Below are positions 17,755-26,705 of a stretch of 64,000 nucleotides of DNA, piece by piece; the stretch's first letter is position 1; each line of letters begins with the position of its first letter. Where the stretch lies: the NCBI GenBank assembly GCA_002390285.1, contig DGPB01000009.1, positions 62,001 to 126,000 on the forward strand, read 5' to 3'. A model generated the notes under the pieces. That model was not told where the DNA came from. It searched no databases and saw only the letters and a program-made list of their open reading frames with translations. The stretch is from Cellvibrionales bacterium UBA4451. Lineage in GTDB: Bacteria; Pseudomonadota; Gammaproteobacteria; Pseudomonadales; Porticoccaceae. Position numbers and translations under genes: made by a program.

Positions 17755-19149
17755 ATGAAACAAGTAGATATTGTCGATTTCCCCTATCGGTTAGATGCTG
17801 AGCGGCTATTTGGTGCTGTTCGCGACCTGCCGGATGCTATCTGGCTAGATAGCGGTAAACCTCGTAGTTTATACGGGCGATTCGATATCATTACTGCCCA
17901 GCCCGATACGGTGCTGGAAACGGTTGGTCATACCACTCGGATCATTACTTCACATACCACCCACGCTAGTGAGGAAGACCCTTTTTCGTTGGCAGAGCAA
18001 TTACTGGCATCCACAGGCCCTGTAGATAAATGTTATAACAGCCACCCTTTTGTCGGTGGCCTGGCAGGTTATTTTGGCTACGACCTTGGCCGTACTATCG
18101 AGGTGCTCCCCCATACGCTGAGTAAAGTCGATAACCTTCCGGATATGCGAGTAGGTAATTACAGTTGGGCGCTGGTGTTAAATCACTTGGCACAGAAAGC
18201 CTGGCTTTTTTTTCGCCACAATTGTCCAGATTCCCTGCGAAAAGATATAACCCGGCGATTGAAGCAGACGAATGACCGTGTCATTGACGATAGTGCCATT
18301 GATGATAGTGTCGTTAATCATTCGCTTACTGACGGAAGCTTTAGTCCATCCATATCCAAAAATGACTACCTGAAAACCATAGCCAGGGTGAAGCAGTACA
18401 TATCAGAGGGAGATTGCTATCAAGCAAATATCGCTCAACATTTTTCAGCGCCGTTTAGTGGCGACAATTGGGCTTTGTACCGGTCTTTACGTAGAGTATT
18501 ACCATCGCCTTATAGCTGTTTCTATCAATGGGGTGATAAAAATCAGGCAGTCCTCAGTCTTTCTCCTGAGCGTTTTCTAAAATTATCAATGGGTCAGGTT
18601 GAGGCTAAGCCAATCAAGGGGACTTCTCGTCGGGGTAATACTGTCGATGAGGACCAAATTAATGCCATTGCGCTGATGAATAGCCCTAAAAATCGCGCTG
18701 AAAATCTGATGATTGTGGATTTATTGCGGAATGACCTAGGTAAGACCTGTGAACCCGGCTCCATTCGTGTTCCTAAAATGTTTGCACTGGAGAGCTTTCC
18801 TAATGTGCATCATCTTGTCAGCACCGTAACGGGTAAATTACGCAGCAATGAGTCAGCCTTATCCTTACTTCGTGGGTGTTTTCCGGGAGGGTCGATTACC
18901 GGTGCACCTAAAAAGCGGGCCATGGAAATTATTGAAGAGCTGGAGGTTTGCCGACGATCAGTCTACTGCGGCAGCATTGGATACATCAGTGCTACGGGAC
19001 GTATGGATACCAATATCGCCATCCGAACCCTGATAGCTGATGGTGAGAAGCTTCATTGTTGGGGCGGAGGTGGTATTGTCGCTGACTCTATCGCTGAAAG
19101 TGAGTATCAGGAAACCCTGGATAAAATTAGGGTATTAATTGAACCCTGA
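17755..19149 (+). CDS. pabB: Aminodeoxychorismate synthase component I
   Basis: Converts chorismate plus ammonia (from PabA) to 4-amino-4-deoxychorismate for folate synthesis. The 464-residue product has the N-terminal domain (GLAGYFGYDLGRTIE) and the chorismate-binding catalytic domain: DCYQANIAQ, the PabB signature PIKGTSRRG, GSITGAPKKRAMEIIEELE and the C-terminal GGGIVADS. PIKGT, rather than the PIAGT typical of TrpE, supports PabB. Between the domains (about residues 177-192) lies a short acidic tandem repeat encoded by 15-base DNA repeats at 18283-18327. No Shine-Dalgarno precedes the ATG. Confidence 0.93.
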   Translation: MKQVDIVDFPYRLDAERLFGAVRDLPDAIWLDSGKPRSLYGRFDIITAQPDTVLETVGHTTRIITSHTTHASEEDPFSLAEQLLASTGPVDKCYNSHPFVGGLAGYFGYDLGRTIEVLPHTLSKVDNLPDMRVGNYSWALVLNHLAQKAWLFFRHNCPDSLRKDITRRLKQTNDRVIDDSAIDDSVVNHSLTDGSFSPSISKNDYLKTIARVKQYISEGDCYQANIAQHFSAPFSGDNWALYRSLRRVLPSPYSCFYQWGDKNQAVLSLSPERFLKLSMGQVEAKPIKGTSRRGNTVDEDQINAIALMNSPKNRAENLMIVDLLRNDLGKTCEPGSIRVPKMFALESFPNVHHLVSTVTGKLRSNESALSLLRGCFPGGSITGAPKKRAMEIIEELEVCRRSVYCGSIGYISATGRMDTNIAIRTLIADGEKLHCWGGGGIVADSIAESEYQETLDKIRVLIEP

Positions 19150-19175
19150 TAGCGATACTCGTCCTTGAGTCTTAT

Positions 19176-19793
19176 CTAAAGACTTAAATCCCGATTACTC
19201 GCCTTGATGAATTCCTTTTTAAGTGACTCAAAATCTTGAACAGCCGGAAATTGTGGGAATTCATCAATCACATTTTGTGGCGCATGGAATAAAATACCTG
19301 CATCGGCTTCAGCCAGCATCGTGGTGTCATTGTAGGAATCACCCGCTGCAATAGTGCGGTAGTACATGCTTTTGAAACCGACTACGGCTTGGCGTTTTGG
19401 ATTAGCCTGACGCAACTTATAATCGGTTACACGGCCATGGCTATCCACTTCCAGCCTATGGCACAGCAACGTTGGAAAACCCAACTGCCGCATGAGTGGC
19501 TGGGCAAACTCATAGAAGGTATCGGAAAGAATCACTACCTGAAAACGTTCACGTAGCCAATCCACAAAGTCTTTCGCACCATCTAATGGACTCAAGGTGG
19601 CAATCACCTCTTGAATCTCATTTAGACCAAGACCATTCTTCTCAAGGATATCTAAGCGATAACGCATGAGTACATCATAATCTGGCTCATCACGTGTTGT
19701 TCTCTTTAACGCTTCAATGCCAGTCTTTTCAGCAAATGCAATCCAGATCTCTGGTATCAGAACGCCTTCCAAGTCCAAACATGCGATTTCCAC
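19176..19793 (-). CDS. thrH: Bifunctional phosphoserine phosphatase / homoserine phosphotransferase ThrH
   Basis: HAD-superfamily enzyme described in Pseudomonas, which dephosphorylates phosphoserine and can move the phosphate to homoserine. The 205-residue length matches. Motifs: nucleophile region CLDLEGVLIPEIW near the N-terminus, VILSDTFYEF (motif II), and AAGDSYNDTTMLAEADAGI (motif IV). The DLEG form of motif I is the ThrH hallmark, against DxDxT in SerB. It converges with pabB and diverges from cysH across 294 bases. Confidence 0.92.
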   Translation of the reverse strand: MEIACLDLEGVLIPEIWIAFAEKTGIEALKRTTRDEPDYDVLMRYRLDILEKNGLGLNEIQEVIATLSPLDGAKDFVDWLRERFQVVILSDTFYEFAQPLMRQLGFPTLLCHRLEVDSHGRVTDYKLRQANPKRQAVVGFKSMYYRTIAAGDSYNDTTMLAEADAGILFHAPQNVIDEFPQFPAVQDFESLKKEFIKASNRDLSL

Positions 19794-20087
19794 AATCTAT
19801 TCCTCAACGATTCAACGGGGGATCAAAAACGGCGCAACTCTACCGATTTCAGGCGAATAGCGCAACAAACGCCCGTTATTTTGCCATGATGCCTATCAGT
19901 CTGCTTAACAACGTAAACTTCACCAAAAAACACCTGATAATAGTCTCTATCACAGCACTCCCATCTTAATAGCTGGATGAATGTAAGTTATATTTTCTGA
20001 TTATTTTTCCTTTAGTTAAGGCTCTGGTATCATTCGCGGCCTTATGATGACTGGTCGATAACCCACAGAGAATATTGAGTAATTCCT

Positions 20088-20819
20088 ATGTCTGAAAACC
20101 TTCTATCCACGGTCGATCTTGACCAGACCCTTTCTGCTCAAACACCCCAGGAAATTTTGTCTTTTGCCCTGGAACAGTTTGACAATATCGCCATTTCATT
20201 CAGTGGTGCTGAAGATGTGGTTCTGGTTGATATGGCGTATAAGATAGCACCCGAAAAGGTTCAGGTATTCTCTCTGGATACTGGCCGACTGCACTCTGAA
20301 ACCTACCGCTACATTGAAAAAGTACGCGAACACTACAATATTGATATTGATGTAGTGTTCCCTGAATCAGAAGCCGTTAACAAATTGGTTCGGGAGAAAG
20401 GCTTATTCAGTTTTTACAAAGATGATCATAAAGAGTGTTGCAGCATCCGTAAGATTGGACCATTGCGTCGTAAATTATTGACAGTGGATGCATGGATTAC
20501 AGGTCAACGCCGCGACCAGAGCCCTGGAACACGTGCTGCGATTCCAGTGATTCAAGATGACAAGGCTTTTGCTCGTCCCGGTGAAAGCCTGACTAAGTTC
20601 AACCCATTAGCAAACTGGTCTTCCGAACAGGTTTGGGCCTACATACGTAGTAATAACGTGCCCTACAATGAGTTACACGACCGAGGCTTTGTTAGCATTG
20701 GCTGTGAGCCTTGTACTCGTCCTACGGGACCAACTCAGCATGAGCGTGAAGGCCGTTGGTGGTGGGAAGAAGCTACTCTTAAGGAATGTGGGCTACACGA
20801 CGTAAACATTAAAAAGTAA
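20088..20819 (+). CDS. cysH: Adenylyl-sulfate (APS-type) reductase CysH
   Basis: Reduces activated sulfate to sulfite in assimilation. The 243-residue protein has the PP-loop-like SFSGAEDVVLVDMA and carries the two cysteine pairs (ECCSIRK and GCEPCTRPT) that ligate a [4Fe-4S] cluster in the APS/PAPS reductases of Pseudomonas and plants; the E. coli PAPS enzyme lacks them. Substrate is therefore probably APS. The catalytic C-terminal cysteine (KECGLH) is present. A thioredoxin-like gene follows, and cysB lies just beyond, consistent with sulfur-limitation control. The 294-base gap upstream from thrH holds its promoter; nothing else is evident there. Confidence 0.94.
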   Translation: MSENLLSTVDLDQTLSAQTPQEILSFALEQFDNIAISFSGAEDVVLVDMAYKIAPEKVQVFSLDTGRLHSETYRYIEKVREHYNIDIDVVFPESEAVNKLVREKGLFSFYKDDHKECCSIRKIGPLRRKLLTVDAWITGQRRDQSPGTRAAIPVIQDDKAFARPGESLTKFNPLANWSSEQVWAYIRSNNVPYNELHDRGFVSIGCEPCTRPTGPTQHEREGRWWWEEATLKECGLHDVNIKK

Positions 20820-20848
20820 TTTGGCCAATAGTAATTTGGAATAATCTC

Positions 20849-21184
20849 ATGAAAATCACCCTCGTTAAGAAGATTAAACTGGATGGCAGCCTTTGCAAGA
20901 AGTGCGAAGAAGTACAGCAAAAGTTGGATGCCACTGGCCAGATTAGCTTGATTGATGAGGTGTTGATCGCGGATGAGCGGGATCCTTTATCACCTGGAAT
21001 GGAGATCGCCTCACTCTTTAATGTAGAGCGAGCACCCTTCTTCTTGGTTGAACGCGAAGGTAAAGCGCCAGAGATTCATACGATTTATTTTAAATTCGTC
21101 AAAGAGGTACTGAATCAAAAAACCCTTGAAGAAGATGAGTTGAAAGAAATTCTTAACGACAACCCAGATTTGGATTTTCTCTAA
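20849..21184 (+). CDS. Thioredoxin-like protein with CKKC motif, downstream of cysH
   Basis: A 111-residue protein with a near-N-terminal strand (MKITLVKKI), a redox-type CKKC motif at residues 16-19, and RAPFFLVE resembling the cis-proline strand of a thioredoxin fold. The C-terminus is acidic. It does not match a named glutaredoxin family that I recognise. It starts 29 bases after cysH on the same strand, so a role as reductant for APS reductase is a reasonable inference; plant APS reductases carry a fused thioredoxin-like domain for this purpose. Confidence 0.75.
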   Translation: MKITLVKKIKLDGSLCKKCEEVQQKLDATGQISLIDEVLIADERDPLSPGMEIASLFNVERAPFFLVEREGKAPEIHTIYFKFVKEVLNQKTLEEDELKEILNDNPDLDFL

Positions 21185-21254
21185 CCCAAAAAGTAACTTA
21201 CTACAAAAGATTCCGCAGTAGCCCGTCAATTCACCTTTGTTACTTTAAGGTTAC

Positions 21255-22229
21255 TTAATATTCCGGCAATTCAATTGAACTGAAGAACCTTTCAAAGTCA
21301 TCTCTAGCACGAATTGAGCAAGCTTCATCTACCCTCTCCCGGGTTAAGTGAGGTGCAAACAGCTCGATAAAATCATACATATAGCTACGAAGATAAGTAC
21401 CCCGGCGAAAACCAATACTGGTAATACTGGATTTAAACAAGTGCTTCGCCTCAAGAGCGACCAGATCGCTGTCCGCCTCCGGGTCGTAGGCCATATGCGC
21501 AACAATACCAATACCAAGTCCCAGTCTCACATAAGTCTTTATTACATCCGCATCAGTGGCGGTAAATACAACTTTAGGTATTAGTCCTCGATCATTAAAC
21601 GCCTCATCAAGCTTGGAACGACCTGTAAAACCAAACACATACGTTACCAAGGGGTAGTTGGCCACATCCTCCAGTGTTAAAGATGAGATCTGCGTCAAAG
21701 GGTGATCTTTGGGAACTAAAATACAGCGATTCCAGCGATAACACGGCATCATTAATAGATCATGGAACAAGTCCAGTGCTTCAGTGGCAATAGCAAAATC
21801 TACAGTGCCATCAACCGCTTGTTCAGAAATCTGTATGGGGGTGCCCTGATGCATATGTAGTGAAACATCAGGGTATTTATTAATAAAGGATTCGATAACG
21901 CCCGGAAGCGCATAACGAGCTTGTGTATGGGTGGTAGCAAGGGTCAGGCTACCCTTTCGAGGATTGTTATATTCTTGCGCAAGCTGCTTAATATCATCAA
22001 CCTGCCTAAGAATATTACCGGCCACGGCAAGAATGTCTTCACCCGCAGGGGTAACTCGTGTCAGGTGTTTACCGCTTCGAGTAAAAATTTCAACGCCTAG
22101 CTCATCCTCTAACAGCCTTATCTGTTTACTGATACCTGGCTGAGAGGTATACAGGCTCAGAGCCGTGGCGGAGACGTTCAGCTCATGGTGTGCCACTTCC
22201 CATATATAGCGAAGTTGTTGTAGTTTCAT
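21255..22229 (-). CDS. cysB: LysR-family regulator CysB
   Basis: Master activator of cysteine biosynthesis, sensing N-acetylserine/O-acetylserine. The 324-residue length is exactly that of CysB. The N-terminus MKLQQLRYIWEVAHHELNVS and the helix-turn-helix (TSQPGISKQIRLLEDELG, IFTRSGKHLT) are diagnostic, as is the effector-domain TTHTQARYALPGVI. It lies next to the cysH pair and diverges from a TauE-type permease. Cbl is the main alternative but does not match this well. Confidence 0.95.
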   Translation of the reverse strand: MKLQQLRYIWEVAHHELNVSATALSLYTSQPGISKQIRLLEDELGVEIFTRSGKHLTRVTPAGEDILAVAGNILRQVDDIKQLAQEYNNPRKGSLTLATTHTQARYALPGVIESFINKYPDVSLHMHQGTPIQISEQAVDGTVDFAIATEALDLFHDLLMMPCYRWNRCILVPKDHPLTQISSLTLEDVANYPLVTYVFGFTGRSKLDEAFNDRGLIPKVVFTATDADVIKTYVRLGLGIGIVAHMAYDPEADSDLVALEAKHLFKSSITSIGFRRGTYLRSYMYDFIELFAPHLTRERVDEACSIRARDDFERFFSSIELPEY

Positions 22230-22317
22230 TGCCTTACCTATATAGACTCTGATGATCTAGAAATATAAATAACTATTACTTTGAAGAATAGATAGAAATT
22301 GCTAGAGTTGCCAACCT

Positions 22318-23133
22318 TTGATTAGTGGCCGGATAAACAATCACTTGCTGGACTTTCTACTGTACGTTATCTCGGGTGCCGGTGTTGGTCTGATTATTGG
22401 GTTAACGGGCGTCGGTGGCGGTTCGTTAATGACGCCTCTGCTGATCCTATTTGGTATTCCTTATAACGTTGCCATTGGCACCGACCTACTCTACGCCTCT
22501 GTCACTAAGGCAAGCGGAGTGGCGGCACATGCCCGCCAGAATAGTGTGCAGTGGCGCCTAGTCGGTTTTTTGGCAGCAGGAAGCATCCCTTCCTCCATCA
22601 TCACTGGCATACTTCTCAATCAAGTCTTTACTGATGCTGATGACTATCAGGGAATTCTGACGACCAGCCTTGGTGTCATGCTGATCATTACTGCAGCTGT
22701 GATTCTATTTAAACGTTTTCTTCGTGATGCGTCTGATAGGCCCCATGGACCTGTAGGTGCTTTTTTTCAGCTTCATGCCACACGTGTGACGTTTGTCGTT
22801 GGGATATTTCTTGGCATCTTTGTAACATTGTCATCGGTGGGCGCAGGCGCTTTCTGCGCGGCACTATTAATGACATTGTACCCACGGTTGCCAGCACTAC
22901 ATGTTGTGGGTACCGATATCGCTCACGCGGTACCACTGACTCTGATTGCAGGTCTGAGCCATCTGTTTTTTCTAGGTAATGTAGACTTTGTATTACTGGC
23001 AAGCCTACTTATCGGGTCACTGCCTGCCATCCAGGTGGGGACTAAGCTTGCAGCACGAATACCCAGTCATATACTTCAGACCGTTCTGGCTTTCCTTCTA
23101 TTGGGTATGGGTGTGAAATTTACCGTGTTCTAG
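22318..23133 (+). CDS. Sulfite exporter TauE/SafE-family membrane permease
   Basis: Polytopic inner-membrane protein of the TauE/SafE (DUF81) family, which exports sulfite or organosulfur anions. Eight or so hydrophobic segments are visible. The two family repeats begin with GLTGVGGGSLMTPLLI and LSSVGAGAFCAALLM. The start is uncertain: the frame opens with a TTG at 22318 without a good ribosome binding site, and another TTG lies at 22345. It diverges from cysB across about 90 bases, so CysB control and a role in sulfite efflux linked to cysH are likely but inferred. Confidence 0.85.
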   Translation: MISGRINNHLLDFLLYVISGAGVGLIIGLTGVGGGSLMTPLLILFGIPYNVAIGTDLLYASVTKASGVAAHARQNSVQWRLVGFLAAGSIPSSIITGILLNQVFTDADDYQGILTTSLGVMLIITAAVILFKRFLRDASDRPHGPVGAFFQLHATRVTFVVGIFLGIFVTLSSVGAGAFCAALLMTLYPRLPALHVVGTDIAHAVPLTLIAGLSHLFFLGNVDFVLLASLLIGSLPAIQVGTKLAARIPSHILQTVLAFLLLGMGVKFTVF

Positions 23134-23187
23134 CGTTATGACTTATCTACACTAGGTAATCTGAAGGTGAACCACCCCATTCTTATG

Positions 23188-24090
23188 TTAATTCTCATTG
23201 GCAACACCATGTGGCACATGGCCTGTGGCTACATGAGATTTAGCAGACTCACAATGGGTCTGCTGATCATCGAAGAAGACGTCGGCACCATAGGATTTCA
23301 GAAACGCCCCCTTGTTAAGCCCACCAAGAAATAGAGACTCATCAATACGGATACCCCAGGTTCGTAGCGTTCGCACCACCCTTTCATGAGCAGGTGCTGA
23401 ACGGGCCGTAACCAACGCTGTCCTAATGGGACAGGTTTTGGGTGGAAACTCGGCCTGCAAGCCATGTAGCGCTTGTAGGAAGTGCTTGAATGGGCCACCG
23501 CTCATAGGCTGCTTTGCCGCAGTTATTTCATTTTCAGTAAACGCTTCTAGACCACTTTCCTTATAGATGCGTTCAGATTCATCGGAGAACAGCACAGCAT
23601 CACCATCGAAGGCAAAGCGAAGTTCATCATCATCGCGATCCTCTGCCCCTGATGATAATAATGTTGCCGCTGCAATGCCGTGATCCAATGCATTACGCAC
23701 ATCTTCTGCATTGGTTGAAAGAAAGAGGTGACAACCGAAAGCGGCAACATAGCGATAGGGGCTTTCACCCCCACAAAAAGCGGCACGACTAATATTGAGC
23801 TTGTGGTGTTCAATCGAATTAAAGACACGGAGACCTGTATCAGCAGAATTACGGGAGAGTAATATCACCTCGACCCGAGGCTCCCCACCTAATTTTTCAT
23901 TAATTCTTAGCAGCTTTTTTACCAGGGGGAACGCCTCTCCGGGAGCAAGTATTTCATCCTCATGCTCTACCTGATATTGAGAATAGGAGTCGAGCCCTTG
24001 GTCTTCATAAACCTGATGGCTCTCATCCAAATTGAATAAAGCCCGAGATGAAATGGCGATGACCAGTTTGTCACCAAAATTCGTTGGCAC
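23188..24090 (-). CDS. 5'-nucleotidase, cytosolic type I (NT5C1-like)
   Basis: A 300-residue protein of the bacterial 5'-nucleotidase family related to vertebrate cytosolic 5'-nucleotidase I, dephosphorylating nucleoside monophosphates. Recognisable pieces: LVIAISSRALFNLDESH at the N-terminus, EVILLSRNSADTGLRVFNSI, a DGDAVLFSDESE HAD-like motif (residues about 159-170), and HVPHGVANEN at the end. The GTG start at 24088-24090 follows GAGGAA at a good distance. Single gene; its flanks give no pathway. Confidence 0.85.
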   Translation of the reverse strand: MPTNFGDKLVIAISSRALFNLDESHQVYEDQGLDSYSQYQVEHEDEILAPGEAFPLVKKLLRINEKLGGEPRVEVILLSRNSADTGLRVFNSIEHHKLNISRAAFCGGESPYRYVAAFGCHLFLSTNAEDVRNALDHGIAAATLLSSGAEDRDDDELRFAFDGDAVLFSDESERIYKESGLEAFTENEITAAKQPMSGGPFKHFLQALHGLQAEFPPKTCPIRTALVTARSAPAHERVVRTLRTWGIRIDESLFLGGLNKGAFLKSYGADVFFDDQQTHCESAKSHVATGHVPHGVANEN

Positions 24091-24248
24091 TATTTTTTCC
24101 TCACTATGCTTCCGACCCTCACTATCTCTCTTTTCCTCCGGATGTCCTTCTTAGTATTCCAACCTCAACCGTGATCAGTTCAATGTAATGTCTTTACCAG
24201 CAAACCTCAAATTAGAGACCGTGGATACAAAATGCAGTACTTCTAACA

Positions 24249-25607
24249 TTATCGCGGCTTTGACTTATCGGCATTAGGTATCTCTTCAAAATAACGCCTA
24301 CTTAATCTAAAAATAACGGGGCTTAATAACAACAAACCAATCAGATTTGGAATGGCCATTAACCCATTGAGGATATCTGCAATACCCCAGACTTCACCTA
24401 GCTCTCTTGTGGCGCCAATGTAGATGGCCGCTACCCATAACAAGCGAAATGGCACAATAACCTTTATGCCCAAGAGATACTCTGCGCATCGTTCACCGTA
24501 ATAGCTCCAACCGAGTATCGAGGTAAAAGCAAAGAGTGAGAGGCAAATTGATACCACTTTATCTCCATAGGGTAAGACTGAACTGAACGCTAAGGTGGTG
24601 AGAGCCGCGCCCTGTTCACCACTACTCCAGGCTCCCGTGAGAATCAGCACTAACCCGGTCATTGTGCATATCACCAGCGTATCAATAAAAGTACCCAACA
24701 TCGCGATGGTGCCCTGCCGTACTGGGCTATCTGTTTCTGCTGCAGCATGAGCTATAGGTGCACTACCCAGACCAGCTTCATTGGAGAAAATACCTCGTGC
24801 CACCCCCATTCTGAGTGCCAGCATCATTGTAGCACCAGCAAAACCGCCCCCTGCCGCCACGGGTGAAAATGCACTCTTAACGACCAGTATGATAGCGGCT
24901 GGTATTGCGTCTAAATTGATCAATAAGATGATCAATGTGGCCAATAAATATAGGCCTGTCATGAGAGGGACTAGTTTACCTGCGACACTGCCAATACGTT
25001 GGATACCACCGAGTAATACCAAACCAACCAGAATCATCATGACTAAGCCACTGAGCCACTCTGGTATTGCAAAACTGCTGTTCAGTGCATCGGCGACAGA
25101 ATTGGCCTGAACGGTATTACCAATACCAAAGCCTGCTAGTGTGCCGAAAAGAGCGAATAGTGCAGCTAGCCATGCCCACTTTGACCCTAAGCCATTACGG
25201 ATGTAATACATGGGCCCACCCACTTTTTTACCATGTTCATCGGTTTCCCTGTACTCAACGGCTAGAACGGCTTCGCCATACTTCGTCGCCATGCCGATAA
25301 AAGCAGTACACCACATCCAGAATAGCGCGCCGGGACCACCAATACCTACCGCGGTAGCAACCCCAACAATATTGCCCGTACCCACTGTGGCAGAAAGAGA
25401 GGTCATTAGTGCATTGAATGGACTGATATCACCTTCACCAGAGCCTATGCGACCGCGAAACAGTTGCCGAAAGCCGTAACCTATCTTGCGAAGGGGTAGA
25501 CCTCGTAGTCCGATACTGAGATAGAGGCCAGTACCAAGAATCAGTCCCAACATCACGGGCCCCCATACAAAACCACTAATTGTTCCAATCATCTCCTGTA
25601 GTGTCAT
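24249..25607 (-). CDS. Alanine/glycine:sodium symporter (AGCS family)
   Basis: Inner-membrane Na+-coupled amino-acid carrier. The 452-residue product has about eleven hydrophobic segments and AGCS family blocks: FRQLFRGR, the substrate/Na+ region GTGNIVGVATAVGIGGPGAL, FWMWCTAFIGMATKYGEAVL, and GVARGIFSNEAGLGSAPIAH. Length is in range. It follows the D-cysteine desulfhydrase-like gene by 46 bases on the same strand and may form an operon; too little room remains for a glycine riboswitch. Confidence 0.94.
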   Translation of the reverse strand: MTLQEMIGTISGFVWGPVMLGLILGTGLYLSIGLRGLPLRKIGYGFRQLFRGRIGSGEGDISPFNALMTSLSATVGTGNIVGVATAVGIGGPGALFWMWCTAFIGMATKYGEAVLAVEYRETDEHGKKVGGPMYYIRNGLGSKWAWLAALFALFGTLAGFGIGNTVQANSVADALNSSFAIPEWLSGLVMMILVGLVLLGGIQRIGSVAGKLVPLMTGLYLLATLIILLINLDAIPAAIILVVKSAFSPVAAGGGFAGATMMLALRMGVARGIFSNEAGLGSAPIAHAAAETDSPVRQGTIAMLGTFIDTLVICTMTGLVLILTGAWSSGEQGAALTTLAFSSVLPYGDKVVSICLSLFAFTSILGWSYYGERCAEYLLGIKVIVPFRLLWVAAIYIGATRELGEVWGIADILNGLMAIPNLIGLLLLSPVIFRLSRRYFEEIPNADKSKPR

Positions 25608-25653
25608 AGATAGACCCTTTTGATGGTCGAGGCTATGGAATGAAAGTGATTAC

Positions 25654-26643
25654 TCATGAGAGCCCGAGCTGGTTACGCTGGGAAAATAAGCCAAATAGGC
25701 CTCCAGTGTGGATAAATACGATATCACTCGCATCGTCGAACTGCCCCGCCCTAATTTCTTGTAGTAGTCCATGAAAGGCCTTACCACTGTAGACAGGATC
25801 CAAAATGACGCCTTCAAGTGCTGCAAGTTGACGAATAGTGGAAAAAATCTCTGGCGTGGCTTTCGCATAACCGGGACCAATATATTGATCATTAACATGA
25901 ATCTCAATTTTTTCGATATCCAAAGACACGGAACTCTGTTGCTGCCAGTCACGCATGTCTTCACGTACTTTGCGAATAAAATAGTCTGCGTCATCACAGA
26001 CAGCCATACCTAATACCAGTGCATTGAGCTGAAATAAGTGAGCCCCAAGTGTTAGTCCTGCCTGTGTTCCCCCTGATCCTGTAGCACTAACGATGACCGA
26101 GGGTGTAATTTGATGGTGGCTAAAGTCATCCGCCAATTCTCGCGCACAATTGATATACCCCCAAGCACCCGTGCCATTGCTGGCGCCAGTGGGAATAATG
26201 AAAGGATGATGACCTTGATTACGGTAGTGTAACTGCCATTGATTAAATAACGTGTCCAGATGCTGATATTCCGTCACCGGGTAATAACTGACGCGTGCCG
26301 CCGTTAGATGATCAAGTAGCAGATTGCCATCAAGCTCATCAGGAGGGGTGCCGCGGAGGATAAGGTGGACTTTTAGGCCCAGTTGAGCGCCGAGTATTGC
26401 TGTTGCTCGGCAATGATTAGACTGAATTCCTCCACAGGTAATCAGTGTGTCGGCACCTTCCGCCAGTGCTTGAGCTAACACAAACTCAAGCTTTCTGACT
26501 TTGTTACCACTGATCGCACAGCCTGTCATATCGTCACGTTTTACCCAAATTCGTGGTCCACCAAGTTCGTCCGAAAGGCGATCAAGGGGCTGCAGCGGTG
26601 TTGGGGTTTGCGCGAGGCTGAGTTTTTCAGGAAAGTTGATCAT
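25654..26643 (-). CDS. PLP-dependent D-cysteine desulfhydrase / ACC deaminase family enzyme
   Basis: Fold-type II PLP enzyme of 329 residues. The PLP lysine lies in GCAISGNKVRKLEFVLA; ITCGGIQSNHCRATA and the phosphate-binding ATGSGGTQAGLTLG are intact; VYSGKAFHGLL is near the end. The family includes D-cysteine desulfhydrase (DcyD), ACC deaminase and L-cysteate sulfo-lyase (CuyA), which sequence alone does not separate. With an AGCS symporter downstream on the same strand, uptake and deamination of a small amino acid is a plausible unit. Confidence 0.87.
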   Translation of the reverse strand: MINFPEKLSLAQTPTPLQPLDRLSDELGGPRIWVKRDDMTGCAISGNKVRKLEFVLAQALAEGADTLITCGGIQSNHCRATAILGAQLGLKVHLILRGTPPDELDGNLLLDHLTAARVSYYPVTEYQHLDTLFNQWQLHYRNQGHHPFIIPTGASNGTGAWGYINCARELADDFSHHQITPSVIVSATGSGGTQAGLTLGAHLFQLNALVLGMAVCDDADYFIRKVREDMRDWQQQSSVSLDIEKIEIHVNDQYIGPGYAKATPEIFSTIRQLAALEGVILDPVYSGKAFHGLLQEIRAGQFDDASDIVFIHTGGLFGLFSQRNQLGLS

Positions 26644-26665
26644 AGGCTATTGAGAACATGATCTT

Positions 26666-26699
26666 AAAAAAGGGTTAAGACCGCAAAAGCGGCCTTAAC
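26666..26699 (-). terminator. Rho-independent terminator of yajC
   Basis: GTTAAGACCGC (26674-26684), loop AAAA, then GCGGCCTTAAC with one mismatch. On the minus strand it is followed by CCCTTTTTT. It separates yajC from the enzyme gene below it. Confidence 0.82.
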
Positions 26700-26705
26700 G
26701 ACAGG

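Noticed and set aside
19160..19190. Terminator between pabB and thrH
   Set aside because: AGTCTT/AAGACT inverted repeat is short, lacks a T-run and overlaps the thrH stop region.
25608..25653. Glycine riboswitch ahead of the AGCS symporter
   Set aside because: Only 46 bases separate it from the upstream gene, too few for the aptamer.
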